This document shows, one piece after another, positions 11,231-21,396 of a stretch of DNA of 64,000 nt (the first letter of the stretch is position 1; each line of letters opens with the position of its first letter). Under the pieces are notes generated by a model. It ran no database searches and was not told the DNA's origin. It saw only the letters and a program-made list of their open reading frames with translations. Origin of the DNA: Cocos nucifera (taxonomy: Eukaryota > Streptophyta > Magnoliopsida > Arecales > Arecaceae); NCBI GenBank assembly GCA_006176705.1, contig QRFJ01000373.1, positions 432,705 to 496,704 of the forward strand, in the 5' to 3' direction. A program made the translations under genes and the position numbers.

Positions 11231-12400
11231 CCATCAAATTTCTTAGCTTTATGGTGTTATAGCGGGGAATAGAAGTCAACCCTGAGAAAATCCGAGCCCT
11301 GCAAGAGATGAGCCCACCAAATATGGTCAAGGAAGTATGTCTAACCAGATGAATAGTCGTCTTTAGCCAATTTGTGTCAAGGTTGACAGAAGGGTGTCTC
11401 CTGATTTTTAAGGCTCTGAAGCATGTCAAGGAGATCCAATGGGTCGAAGAGTGCCAAACCTCCTTCGATAAATTGGAGTACCTGGGTTTCCCCCACCCTT
11501 CTTTAGCAAATTGAAACTAGAAAAGGTATTGTATCTATACCTGGTTGTTTCGTCTAACGCAATAAGTTCGGTTTTAGCTTGTGAAGAAAGTAGGCTGCTA
11601 AAGCCTATCTACTATACAAGCAAAGTTCTTCAAGATATCGAGACAAGATACTCCTTGTTAGAAAAGATGGTTTACATCCTAATAACTTTGCAAAGAAATT
11701 GTACCTGTATTTCCAAGCACATCCAATAGGAATGCTGACAAGTCAACCTATGAAGACAATCCTTTATAGGCTGGACACCATAGGCTGGCTTGCAAAGTGG
11801 GCATTGGTGCTTGGAGAATTTAATATCAAATATCAGCCTTGTCTAGTAGTTAAAGTGTATGTGGTTGCTGACTTCATCCTCATATGCACCATCCCCAAGA
11901 AAGAGATAGCCAAAGATAAACAAAAAGGAGAAAGTTCCAAAGGCAGCTCGGTCTTGTACGTTGATGGATCTTTAACTCAAATGGATGTGGGGCTAGCCTC
12001 GTCCTCACCCATCCAAAAGGGATGACCGCAGAGTATGCACTAAGCTTTGAATTCCAAACCTCTAACAATGAGGTAGAATATGAAGCCTTCATTAACGGCA
12101 TTAAGATTGCAAAAGAGCTTGGAGTCCGATAGCAAAAGCCTACAGTGATTCATAACTTGTGGTTGAATAGGTGTGAAGGGAGTACGAGGTGCACGAGTTG
12201 AGCATGGTCAAATACCTATAAGTGAAGAAAGTCATGGCCGGACTGTCAAGCTTTAGAGTAGAGAACATCATATCTAATTTGCTTGCAAAACTCACCGCTT
12301 TGGGGGTATCATGTCCGGAAAAAATTGTATACTTTGAAGTCTTGAACTAACCTAGCATCAAAGAACCTGCATCAATAATGCAAGTAGAATATGAACCAAG
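11230..12400 (+). pseudogene. Gypsy RNase H plus second (archaeal-type) RNase H remnant
   Basis: 11511-11729 carries the connection and RNase H entry (LYLYLVVSSNAISSVLA, then KPIYYTSKVLQDIETRYS). 11760-11890 gives WLAKWALVLGEFNIKYQP. 11950-12120 gives VLYVDGSLTQMDVG and, after a frameshift, TSNNEVEYEAFINGIKIAKE, which is the start of the additional archaeal-type RNase H that marks the Tat clade. Stops occur inside every frame. The second RNase H is the main reason for placing this element in Tat rather than in Athila or a chromovirus clade. Confidence 0.75.
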
Positions 12401-12459
12401 CTAAATAGGACCCAATTGTAGATTATCTGCATCATAGAAAACTGTCATCAGATTGGAAT

Positions 12460-13500
12460 GAAATGAGAAAGTTGTTATGGCGAGCCGCTCATTTCCTTTT
12501 GTATGAAGGTAAATTCTATAAAAGATCTTTCTCCATGCCACTATTAAGGTGCCTACGATCTTTCGAAGCTTATTATGCACTACGAGAGGTATATGAAGGA
12601 ATTTGCCCCAATCACTTGGGGGATAGGTCGCTAACATGTAAGATCCTTCGATAAGGATATTACTGGTTAACTCTATAGCAAGATGCTATTGGCCTCGTAT
12701 GGAGGTGTGACCAATATCAATGGCACGCTAGCATGTAGTAGCAACCCTCCACGCTGCTAACTCCGATCAGCGCTATGTGGCCCTTTGCTCAATGGGGGAT
12801 GGACATTCTCGGACCATTTTTCCAAGCAGTTGGACCAAAAATTTCTGCTTGTAGCCATTGATTATTTTACAAAATGCGTTGAGGCGGAACCATTGACTCA
12901 AATAATTGATGCAGAAGTCTGAGATTTTGTTAGAGGTCAATCGTTTACTATTTTGGCTTACCATGGGTTATCATTACAAACAATGAATGACAATTTGATA
13001 ACGTTCGGTTTAAGTTCTGTAGTGAGCTCGGTATCGCACATTGCCTTATCTCGATGGTCCATCCACAAGCTAATGGAGAAGCCGAGGTAATAAATAGGAT
13101 CCTTTTGCAAGGACTAAAGGCAAGACTAGACCGGGCTAAAGGTTCGTGGGTGGACAAGTTATATAGTGTACTATGGGCCTACCAAACTATCTAGAGGACC
13201 ACTGGAGAGATTGTTCAACCTTGCATTTGGGACAGAAGCTATCATACCTGTGGAGATCGGTTTGCCTTCCCTAGATTAAAAGGTTATGATGAACAAAACA
13301 ACCCAGAGCAACTGCAAACCAACCTGGACCTTCTAGAAGAAGCACAAGAATGAGCCTCAGATCTGAATGGTGACTTATCAATGAAGAATGGCATGCTACT
13401 ATAATTTCTGAGTCAAAGGGAAGATATTTTGCCCTAATGACTTGGTATTCAAGACAACAGAAGTATCACAACCCTAAGAATAGGGAAAGCTCTGGCCAAA
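12460..13500 (+). pseudogene. Gypsy integrase, broken
   Basis: Integrase pieces in successive frames: YYWLTL and WRCDQYQWHA around 12655-12730 (remnant of the zinc-binding region), WPFAQWGMDILGPF at about 12777-12820, LLVAIDYFTKCVEAEPLTQI at about 12845-12905, then the HPQANGEAEVINRILLQGL segment at about 13060-13115 containing the catalytic-type Glu. The tail at 13235-13420 includes a QTNLDLLEEAQE segment. An in-frame stop follows LRDF-like residues and further stops occur in the tail. Together with the upstream domains the order is gag, PR, RT, RH, aRH, INT, as expected for this clade. Confidence 0.8.
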
Positions 13501-13689
13501 CTAAGACGGACCTTACCAAGTAGAAGAGGGCATGCGCCCAGGAGCTTACCGACTTCGCCATCTAGACAGCATGCCAATCCAGGGAATTCGGAACTCAAAA
13601 AATCTACGAGTTTATTATCAGTAAAGTCCTTTGCACTAAATCAATCAAAATTTAGTAAGTATTTCCTGCTTTTTGTTTTTGCTGTTAGA

Positions 13690-14110
13690 TCTTATGCCCA
13701 TAAAGAAAGCTCCGCTCATATGGAAAATGCTGGTCGTAGATGGCTAGTCGCTCGATGCGTATAAGACCCAAGGCCATGGAGGCCCTACCTCAGGATCAGT
13801 ACATCCGAGCTCACTTGGAAGCAGATAGAGTCAGAGCCCCACTTCAGTTGCTCGACATAAAGAAAGACCCAAGGCCAAAGAGGCCTGATCTTAGGGTCAG
13901 TACATCCAAGTTTACTAAGAAGCGGGTAGAGCTAAAGCCCCACATCAGGCACTCTACCTAAAGAAAGGTCCCTAGCTAGGGAGACCTGACCTCAAGGTCA
14001 GCACATCTAAGCTCACTTGGAAGCGGACAAAGCCAAAGCCCCTCCCACTTCGACCACTCGACATAAAGAAAGATCCAAGGCTAGGGAGGCCTAACCTCAG
14101 GGTCAATACA
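13690..14110 (+). repeat. Tandem array, four units of about 101-105 bp, in the Gypsy 3' non-coding region
   Basis: Units start near 13763, 13864, 13965 and 14070. Each holds an AAGAYCCAAGGC-like word, GAGGCCTGA, a GGGTCAGTACATCC-like word, AAGCTCACTTGGAAGCGG and a ..GCCAAAGCCCC word. The array lies between the integrase and the polypurine tract, a position where Tat elements often carry tandem repeats. An open frame across part of it (13740-13961) is a by-product of the repeat. Confidence 0.8.
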
Positions 14111-14315
14111 TTCAAGCTCAAATATCACTAATTAGTGAATAGCTATTTTTGTTCAGGGTTCGAATTGCTATTTATCACTAATAAATGAATAGCTATAAAA
14201 GCTCAAATATGCTTGTTAGTCGCACAATCTATTTGCCAAGTATGAAGGCATGGATATGTGAGTAATGTAGAGAGTGGTACATGTTTACGTGGGGACAAAG
14301 TTGAGCCTATCATGT

Positions 14316-14720
14316 GCGGGTGGGAGATGTTGGTGTTTTTGGATTCGAGTTGGGCATCCATGATAGGTTGGCCCAACCCGGTCCAATAATCTAGAAAGAA
14401 AAAAAAAGGTCCTTTGAATTTGAATAGATGAGGAAGGTTGATATCCCACTAAAAGTGAAAACTGCCCATGCAGTTTTTTGAACGTAAAAAAAACCTACCC
14501 TCTGGGACCTGATCTCTTCAGCAGATTATAAGAGGCACTTCATGGTGGTTTTTGTTTTTCTTCTTTTTCTCTAGGCACTCCATCACCCTCTCTCTATACA
14601 TGTCCATTGCAAAAAGCATTAAGATTTTGAATCAAAGAGTATTTTCCTCCTGTGATTATACTCTAGACTAGCAGCCAGGAATGTAACATCAATTCGTGGG
14701 ATTTGTTTGAAAGAAACTTG
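14316..14720 (+). repeat. Polypurine tract and LTR-like start
   Basis: GCGGGTGGGAGA at 14316-14327 is a plausible polypurine tract, immediately followed by TGTTGGTGTTTTTGG from 14328, a standard LTR beginning. A TATA-like ATTATAAGAGG is at about 14525-14535. The right end is not fixed and I found no second copy upstream of the Gypsy gag, so ownership by the Gypsy element is inferred from position. The sequence after about 14720 looks like intron of the TGA gene. Confidence 0.5.
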
Positions 14721-15448
14721 TAAGTTGATGCTTACACTTTAAATTTTATATTAAACTTCGTTCTTCAATATCCTTGCTGGTCTAGAATTTGCTCTGTTTG
14801 TTTTTTTACCAGTTACCGCTCTTCCTTGCATGTAACCTGTTCAGATGGCATTTTTGGACCTTTTGACATTATCCAAGTGATCTTTTGGGCACTGATTGCC
14901 AACTAGAAGAGCTGAAGGTTCTCTTTCCAATCTGGCTAAGGACCTCTTTGCATGCTTGGCTCATTCCCTGCTTCCAGATATAATGATATTCTCGTTGACT
15001 AGTATGATTTATGGAATGGCTGCTGGAAGTACTTTGTAAAAACTCTAAATATATCTTCTTTCTGTTTCAGCCAAGCACTATCAGTCTCCCCAAAGTGAAT
15101 GCCTTTGCTGCTGTATATATTTTCCATAATGATCTCTCCTTTGTAGCTGACAAATTAGATATATGGAAGGGTACCTTTTTATGTCTAGATATAGCATCAG
15201 AAAATTATATCAAATCTTTTCCATCATTTCTATTACCTCACACCGTAGCAAGTCCATCTTTTGTTATAAAACTCACCACGATGACAGCATGCATGAACTG
15301 CTTGCGGACCTTTACGAGCATGAGATTAAAGCAATTTAAACTCGATGCTTGTGGGGCTTTCCATTGCCTTGCCATCTCTTACCTCTGTCTGCATTTGATT
15401 AACTTCACAAACTATCACGACTAAATAGCATCGTGGAAATTACTTCAG

Positions 15449-16575
15449 GGGCCATGGCATTTGACATTGAGTATGCCCAGTGGCTTGATGAACATCAACG
15501 CCTGATTAATGATCTGAGGTCAGCGCTAAATGCTCGTGTGGTTGACGATGAGCTGCAGCTTCATGTTGATGCTCTGATGACACATTATGATGAAGTTTTT
15601 AGACTCAAAAGCATCGGTACGAAGTCTGATGTGTTCCACATGCTTTCAGGCATGTGGACGAGCCCCGCAGAGAGGTGTTTCATGTGGTTGGGAGGATTCC
15701 GCTCATCGGAACTTTTAAAGGTGATTATTAGAATTTTGTTTTCTCCGAAACTAAAATTTAACATGCTATAAATCGATGTTCTGCGAAGCTCAAGTTGATA
15801 TTATTCTGAAAAAGCTGCAGATACTGGCAAGCCATCTTGAACCTTTAACAGATCAGCAGTTGATGGGTATATGTAACCTTCAACAGTCATCTCAACAAGC
15901 AGAAGATGCCTTGTCACAGGGAATGGAAGCTTTGCAGCAATCTCTTTCAGACACTCTTGCTTCAGCTTCTGTTGGGGCATCTGCGGGCACCGACAATGTT
16001 GCTAGTTACATGGGCCAGATGGCGATTGCCATGGGCAAGCTAGGCACGCTCGAGAGTTTCCTTCGGCAGGTATTAGGCATACTCCAACATCGACATGCCC
16101 TTTAGTACATACATCTCAAGTTTTTTATTGAAATGTAGTTAAAGGTCATAAACTTTCCATGAAAGGTAGTTTTAGTGATCTTGTTGAAGTATATCCTCTT
16201 CTGGTTTTCTCTAGTTTTCCATTGAGGTGCTTTAAGCTATAAAAGATATCGGGAATACTGACAATATTTTCATTGAGAACTTGCCTAAAATCTTTAGATT
16301 TATATGTGTTTGTGTATTAATTACAAGATCTTTAGTCATATTTTTAGAATTTAGTTAGCTTTTTTCCATGAGATTTTTTGCAGGCCTTCTAATAAGCATT
16401 CACCCTATAATGCTTCTTTTTCTAGGCGGATCTTTTGCGGCAGCAGACATTGCGTCAAATGCATCGCATATTAACTACTCGTCAAGCAGCCCATGCACTG
16501 CTGGCCATCAGTGACTACTTCTCTCGCCTTCGGGCGCTCAGCTCTTTATGGTTGGCTCGCCCCAGGGTTTCGTAG
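15449..16575 (+). CDS. TGA-class bZIP transcription factor, C-terminal (DOG1-domain) exons only
   Basis: Three exons join in frame: 15449-15720, 15821-16069 and 16426-16575 (stop TAG 16573-16575), with AG acceptors and GT donors at each junction. The product, about 223 residues, is the conserved C-terminal half of TGA factors: FDIEYAQWLDEHQRLI, then SDVFHMLSGMWTSPAERCF, WLGGFRSSELLK, LEPLTDQQL, GICNLQQSSQQAEDALSQGM, MGQMAIAMGKLGTLESFLRQ and a closing LARPR. In the family this DOG1 region follows a bZIP DNA-binding domain that recognises TGACG elements and takes part in salicylate and detoxification responses with NPR-type co-activators. The first exon opens in phase 1 after an acceptor at 15447-15448, so upstream exons must exist or have existed. 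None encoding a bZIP is visible in the 15 kb upstream, which is retroelement DNA. It is either a gene with a very long intron or a 5'-truncated relic; no stop or frameshift disrupts what is here. Confidence 0.9.
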
Positions 16576-16695
16576 TAATTTATAATTGTAGAAGGGGTCG
16601 TATATGATTAAGCTGCAGCCAAGAGATGAAGCAGTGGTGTCATTCTAATGGTGTCTAAGTAAATTGAAGGAGGGCTCGGATGAACGTGCTCCATT

Positions 16696-16817
16696 ATGCT
16701 TTATGGTGCAATTATTATTAATGATTTATACAGAAGCCTTTCGGTTATATGTGTGTATGCTTTATGGTGCAGTTATAATTAATGATTTATACAGAAGCCT
16801 TTCAGTTATATGTGCGC
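16696..16817. repeat. Tandem duplication of 61 bp in the TGA 3' flank
   Basis: Units 16696-16756 and 16757-16817 differ at only a few positions. Both read ATGCTTTATGGTGCARTTAT and include ATTTATACAGAAGCCTTTC. A (GC)n tract follows in the second unit at about 16813-16826. It lies about 120 bases after the stop codon, so probably within the 3' untranslated region. Confidence 0.9.
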
Positions 16818-16999
16818 GCGCGCGCGTGCAGTTTTCAATTTTTATTTTATCAAGAGCATGTTTAGTTGGGGGAGATTGATTTTGGAATGGAAATGGCAAA
16901 TATCCTTTAGGTGAAGAAAATTATATTTTCAGGGGAGACGAGAATGTCGTAATGTTTTAATATTTTAATTCAATTTCATTTCGATTTTGGTAATAAGTC

Positions 17000-17760
17000 A
17001 ATTTCTATTTCAATCTATTTTGATTTTAGTTTACCTTAAATATAATATAAAATTTAAGATAGAAATAATAATTGGTAATTTTATTATTATTTTAGTTAAG
17101 ACATTTGGGGCCTCCAATCTTATGGACAGAGTTTTTAATTTAGGTTGGATTAATTAATATTCGTATATGTTTTAATATGAAAAAATTTATATCCATGTTT
17201 GTCCAAAGTTGGATAAGATAGAGGGTGTGGGGATTATCTGCTTGTCTTGTGTCAAGTCGGATGAGATTGCATTAGGTTAGGTGGTTTAGGTCTTTCAAAA
17301 ATCCCCCAATCCTCTGCTTTATCAAGAGAGATCCTGGCTTCTTTTAAGATTAAGCTCTCAAAATCTTGCTTCGGCCTTCTTCACATGCTCTCCCTTCGAT
17401 TTCTCTTAGGTTCTCTCCTTCTCCATCATAAATTTTTGAAAAAAAAAATGAAACAAAAAAAAAATCAAGTGAAGGAGGAGAAAAAAAATTATTAAGTTGA
17501 AAAAGGTCATACCTTTTTATTTTTTCATCTTTCACTTGTTTTCTCTGATTCAAGAGTCTCAATTAGGTGGGATGTTGGGAGCTCTCTATTTTTTTTCTAT
17601 TTCTTTTATTCTCAGGAGTTTTGATTAAGTGGGAGATTAGATAAGGCACTCGATAAGGTCGTACTGATCAAGAGGGATTGGCTAGCATTGTAGACGATGT
17701 GGGAGGTGGGAGGGCAACAGAGAAAACTAGTAGATATGGAAGAAGGGGGAAGGCCCCAGT
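17000..17760. other. Intergenic, AT-rich, no gene seen
   Basis: Between the TGA 3' flank and the duplicated complex I block. Homopolymer A and T runs near 17440-17500. The minus-strand open frame at 17350-17562 is low-complexity and has no recognisable domain. Confidence 0.5.
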
Positions 17761-18455
17761 GAGAGATAGTGGGGTGGGGTCGTCGTCAGACATCAAGGGT
17801 TTGATAAAGATGAGAGATGGCAGAGAAAAAGGGATCAATCGTTGATGGCGATGGAGGAGAGAGAAGGCTTCAATGAGAGGTAGTAGGGTCGTCGACCATT
17901 GGCCGTTGGAGCTTGGTGGAGGTGAGAGAAGACGGAGAAAGGATGATGGTGGATAAGCGATGGCGGTGGTGATAGGGACTTGAGGAGAAAGGAGAGTGGC
18001 AGTGAGGGTTGAGAGGAAGCCGTAAATTATTACGACCGAGTGACAGGTTAAATGGGTTAACAGGATTATAGATATATCGGGTTAGGTTAGGATGGGGTAT
18101 ACTATTATCTCTATTCAATTCAAACTCAATTCGGATATATTTTATAAAATCCATACCCATCCGAATTTTAATTGAGTTAAGTAAAACTCACTCCAATTGG
18201 GTCAGGTCGGATCGAATCGGATCAGATAACCGAGAGTCGGATCAATTTTCTACCCCGATCCTAATGGTTTGGGTTGGGCCAGTTTCCTTTACCCAATGGG
18301 AGTTAGAACCGTCTGGTAGGCCTAGACTCTGCAATGCAAGTGCTGATTAGCTTTATCCAACACCTGAAACGAAAGGCGAAAAGAGGGATGGAGAACCTGT
18401 ATTACGGCAGCAGCTACGGTCGAGAACCGATAAAAGCTAAAGAGAGTGGAGAGAG

Positions 18456-18851
18456 ATAAACATCGATATAATGACATCAGTGAAGCCGGAGTATTCGATA
18501 GTAGACCGCAACCCTCTCTTCACCAAGACCGTCATCAACTTCAACACTCTCGACTACCTCCGCCTCTTCACCATCATCGGCGTCTCCATCACCATCGGCT
18601 ACCTCTTCGGTCACATCATTCTCCTTTCTTCCTCTAGGGTTAGAGATAGGGTTAGGGTTTTTAATCACAGTTGGTAACTGTTATCGGTAATAATGCTGGC
18701 AGGGATCAAGCCCAACATCCGGGGGTTATCGATGGTGATGAGCGATTTAATTGGTCTCATGGGTGGCTTCATGTACGCGTACCAAAACTCCACCGGCCGC
18801 CTCATGGGATTCTTTCCCAACGATGCAGAGGTAACTTGCTACAAGAAGTAG
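18456..18851 (+). pseudogene. Complex I small (20.9 kDa-type) subunit gene, copy 1, start codon lost
   Basis: Two exons, 18456-18609 and 18703-18851, with a 93-base GT-AG intron, encode a short inner-membrane protein of the plant mitochondrial NADH dehydrogenase family typified by Arabidopsis At4g16450: PEYSIVDRNPLFTKTV, NFNTLDYLR, a hydrophobic IIGVSITIGYLFG segment, then IKPNIRG and LIGLMGGFMYAYQNSTGRLMG, ending CYKK. At the position where copy 2 has its ATG this copy has ATA (18456-18458). An in-frame ATG at 18471 would remove five residues and could still give protein, so loss of function is likely but not certain. It keeps the FFPND motif with Pro. Confidence 0.75.
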
Positions 18852-19613
18852 AGATAGCCGATTATAGCCCATTTCTTCTTGTTTACTAAATGAATAATAT
18901 CTGACTTTTTGGTTGATAAAGATGAGAGATAGTGGGGTGGGGTCATCATCAGACATCGGGCTTGATAAAGATGAGAGATGGCAGAGAAAAAGGGATCGAC
19001 CGTTGATGGCGATGGAGGAGAGAGAAGGCTTCAATGAGAGGTAGTAGGGTCGTCGACCATTGGCCGTTGGAGCTTGGTGGAGGTGAGAGAAGATGGAGAA
19101 AGGATGATGGTGGATAAGCGATGGCGGTGGCGATAGGGACTTGAGGAGAAAGGAGAGTAGCAGTGAGGGTTGAGAGGAAGTTGTAAATTACGACCGAGTG
19201 ACAGGTTAAATGGGTTAACAGGATTATATATATATCAGGTTAGGTTAGGATGGGGTATACTATTATCTCTATTCAATTCAAACTCAATTCGGGTATATTT
19301 TATAAAATCTATACCGATCCGAATTTTAATTGAGTTAAGTAAAACTCACTCCAATTGGGTCAGGTCGGATCGAATCGGATCAGATAACCGAGAGTCGGAT
19401 CAATTTTCTACCCCGATCCTAATGGTTTGGGTGGGCCAGTTTCCTTTACCCAATGGGAGTTAGAACCGTCTGGTAGGCCTGGACTCTGCAATGCAAGTGC
19501 TGAGTAGCTTATATCCAACATCTGAAACGAAAGACGAAAAGAGGGATGGAGAACCTGTATTACGGCAGCAGCTACGGTCGAGAACCGACGAAAGCTAAAG
19601 AAAGTGGAGAGAG

Positions 19614-20009
19614 ATGAACATCGATATAATGACATCAGTGAAGCCGGAGTATTCGATAGTAGACCGCAACCCTCTCTTCACCAAGACCGTCATCAACTTC
19701 AACACTCTCGACTACCTCCGCCTCTTCACCATCATCGGCGTCTCCATCACCATCGGCTACCTCTTCGGTCACATCATTCTCCTTTCTTCCTCTAGGGTTA
19801 GAAATAGGGTTAGGGTTTTTAATCGCAGTTGGTAACTGTTATCGGTAATAATGCTGGCAGGGATCAAGCCCAACATCCGGGGGTTATCGATGGTGATGGG
19901 CGATTTAATTGGTCTCATGGGTGGCTTCATGTACGCATACCAAAACTCCACCGGCCGCCTCATGGGATTCTTTTCCAACGACGCAGAGGTAACCTGCTAC
20001 AAGAAGTAG
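19614..20009 (+). CDS. Complex I small (20.9 kDa-type) subunit, copy 2
   Basis: Exons 19614-19767 and 19861-20009 (GT-AG intron of 93 bases) give 100 residues, the usual size of this small plant complex I subunit family. ATG is at 19614 and stop TAG at 20007-20009. Residues 7-20 read TSVKPEYSIVDRNP. A hydrophobic segment (about residues 38-51) crosses the exon junction region, and a second, LIGLMGGFMYAYQN, lies in exon 2. The family sits in the mitochondrial respiratory complex I, which passes electrons from NADH to ubiquinone. Compared with copy 1, Pro in the FFPND motif is Ser (FFSND). The upstream region is the duplicated 1.1 kb block, so both copies should share promoter sequence. Confidence 0.88.
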
Positions 20010-20077
20010 AGATAGCCGATTATAGCCCATTTCTTCTTCTTGTTTACTAAATGAATAATATCTAACTTTTTGGTTGA

Positions 20078-21396
20078 ATCCATCGTGGATTTTGTCCTCA
20101 ATTGCGGCTTGATGGTGTTTTTTGGTTATTGAAATCCTTGATATTTTGTTAGGTATGAGATACTAGATGAACTCTTGTGGAACTTTTGCTCATCAGCAGC
20201 TTTTGGTGTCGATGCATTACAATCCTTGAATTGTTAGTCTCATCTTCTTCGAGTAATTGCATGTTGTCACAGTTTTTGTGTAATGGATGAATTGTTGATG
20301 GAGTATTGACTTAAATTCATGCCTTGGTCATTTACCTGAAGCTATATTGCTTTGAATCACTTTTGGTTAATATCTTCCATAGAATGTGATTCTATTTTAT
20401 AGATTTTCTTTTTCCAAACAGAGTACGTTGAAAATTATGTTTCCATCTGCCTTCAAAGAAGTGAAACAATTGCAGTGCATTATTGAGCATAGATAAATGG
20501 CAGTTTCAAATTAATTAGTAAGCTTTTAGAAGGTGGGAATCTTTTGGATGCACCCAATATCCTATTAGTTTCTTTAATATATGACCAATGCTATTCAAGG
20601 TGAGCTCACTTGTTTGAAAATAATTATGCTTTTATTTTTATCTTAGGGCCTGTTTGGATGGTTGGGCCCAAAATCCTATGGGATTTGTAGGCTGGGACCC
20701 TACAAGGATGTATATACATACATACATACATACATACATATACATATATATATATATATTGCAAGGATGAGACATGTCATTTGTTGAATAAACTGCAGAA
20801 ATGAGGAGTTAATAGTGGCGTGAATAGATATTTGCATGACCATGTTATCCAGCCACAGATCAAATAGGTTCCCAGACCTGAAATATAGCAATTTGGTACT
20901 TCAACCGAACCTTTTCTCCAAAGTTCATGATGTATATCTGCGTAACAATGAGGTTGAGTACCTGATAATCCAACCAGAAATGGATCTAAAGCATGCGGTT
21001 TGGCATTTAAAAGAATAAGCCTAACAAACTATCAGTTTGGATTTGCATCTGAAATTGGATCCAAAAGTCCTACCGTATCAGTTTTGAATGCAAGCCAAAA
21101 TATATTGGAAACTCGAATTAAGTCGATCATATAATACATGCTTGTCTTCATATATAAAACATGCTTAATATATCTCTTTATTTCTTGGAAATTAAAAAAC
21201 AAATTTTCATTCCTCGTTCCTTTTAAAAAGTGCCCTTATTTTCTTCCTCCTTTGATCTCATGACCATACTGGAGAGCGTAGCTAGATCAAACAATACAAA
21301 AACTACTACTGAGATTATTGGCATTATACTACACAAACAAATTTTTTGGACACAAAATATTTGGCTGTGATGCCTTCAAACATGGGAAGCCACTAA
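20078..21396. other. Intergenic; no gene seen, one microsatellite
   Basis: Contains a (CATA)n run followed by (TA)n at about 20715-20760. A GGGCCTGTTTGGATGG word at 20646 resembles the terminal inverted repeats of some plant DNA transposons, but I found no matching inverted copy. Short open frames have no recognisable content. Confidence 0.5.
20715..20760. repeat. Microsatellite (CATA)n then (TA)n
   Basis: About seven tetranucleotide units followed by alternating TA. A simple repeat, likely length-polymorphic. Confidence 0.9.

Larger units (their letters stand above)
17761..20077 (+). repeat. Large direct duplication, two units of about 1.16 kb
   Basis: Unit 1 (17761-18916) and unit 2 (18924-20077) align throughout. 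They include the purine-rich stretch with GTCGTCGACCATTGGCC, the GGGTCAGGTCGGATCGAATC region, the whole complex I gene with its intron, and the trailing AAATGAATAATATCT word. The join lies around TTGATAAAGATGAGAGAT, a word that also occurs at about 17802 within unit 1, so a short microhomology may have mediated the duplication. Differences are scattered single bases and small indels, so the event is fairly recent. Confidence 0.92.

Noticed and set aside
15011..15424. 137-codon open frame upstream of the TGA exons as an additional exon
   Set aside because: It has no similarity to TGA proteins, is out of frame with the first exon and lies where an intron must end at the acceptor of 15447-15448.
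20646..20700. DNA transposon terminal repeat (GGGCCTGTTTGG) here and near 44614
   Set aside because: No matching inverted copy or target duplication was found at either place.
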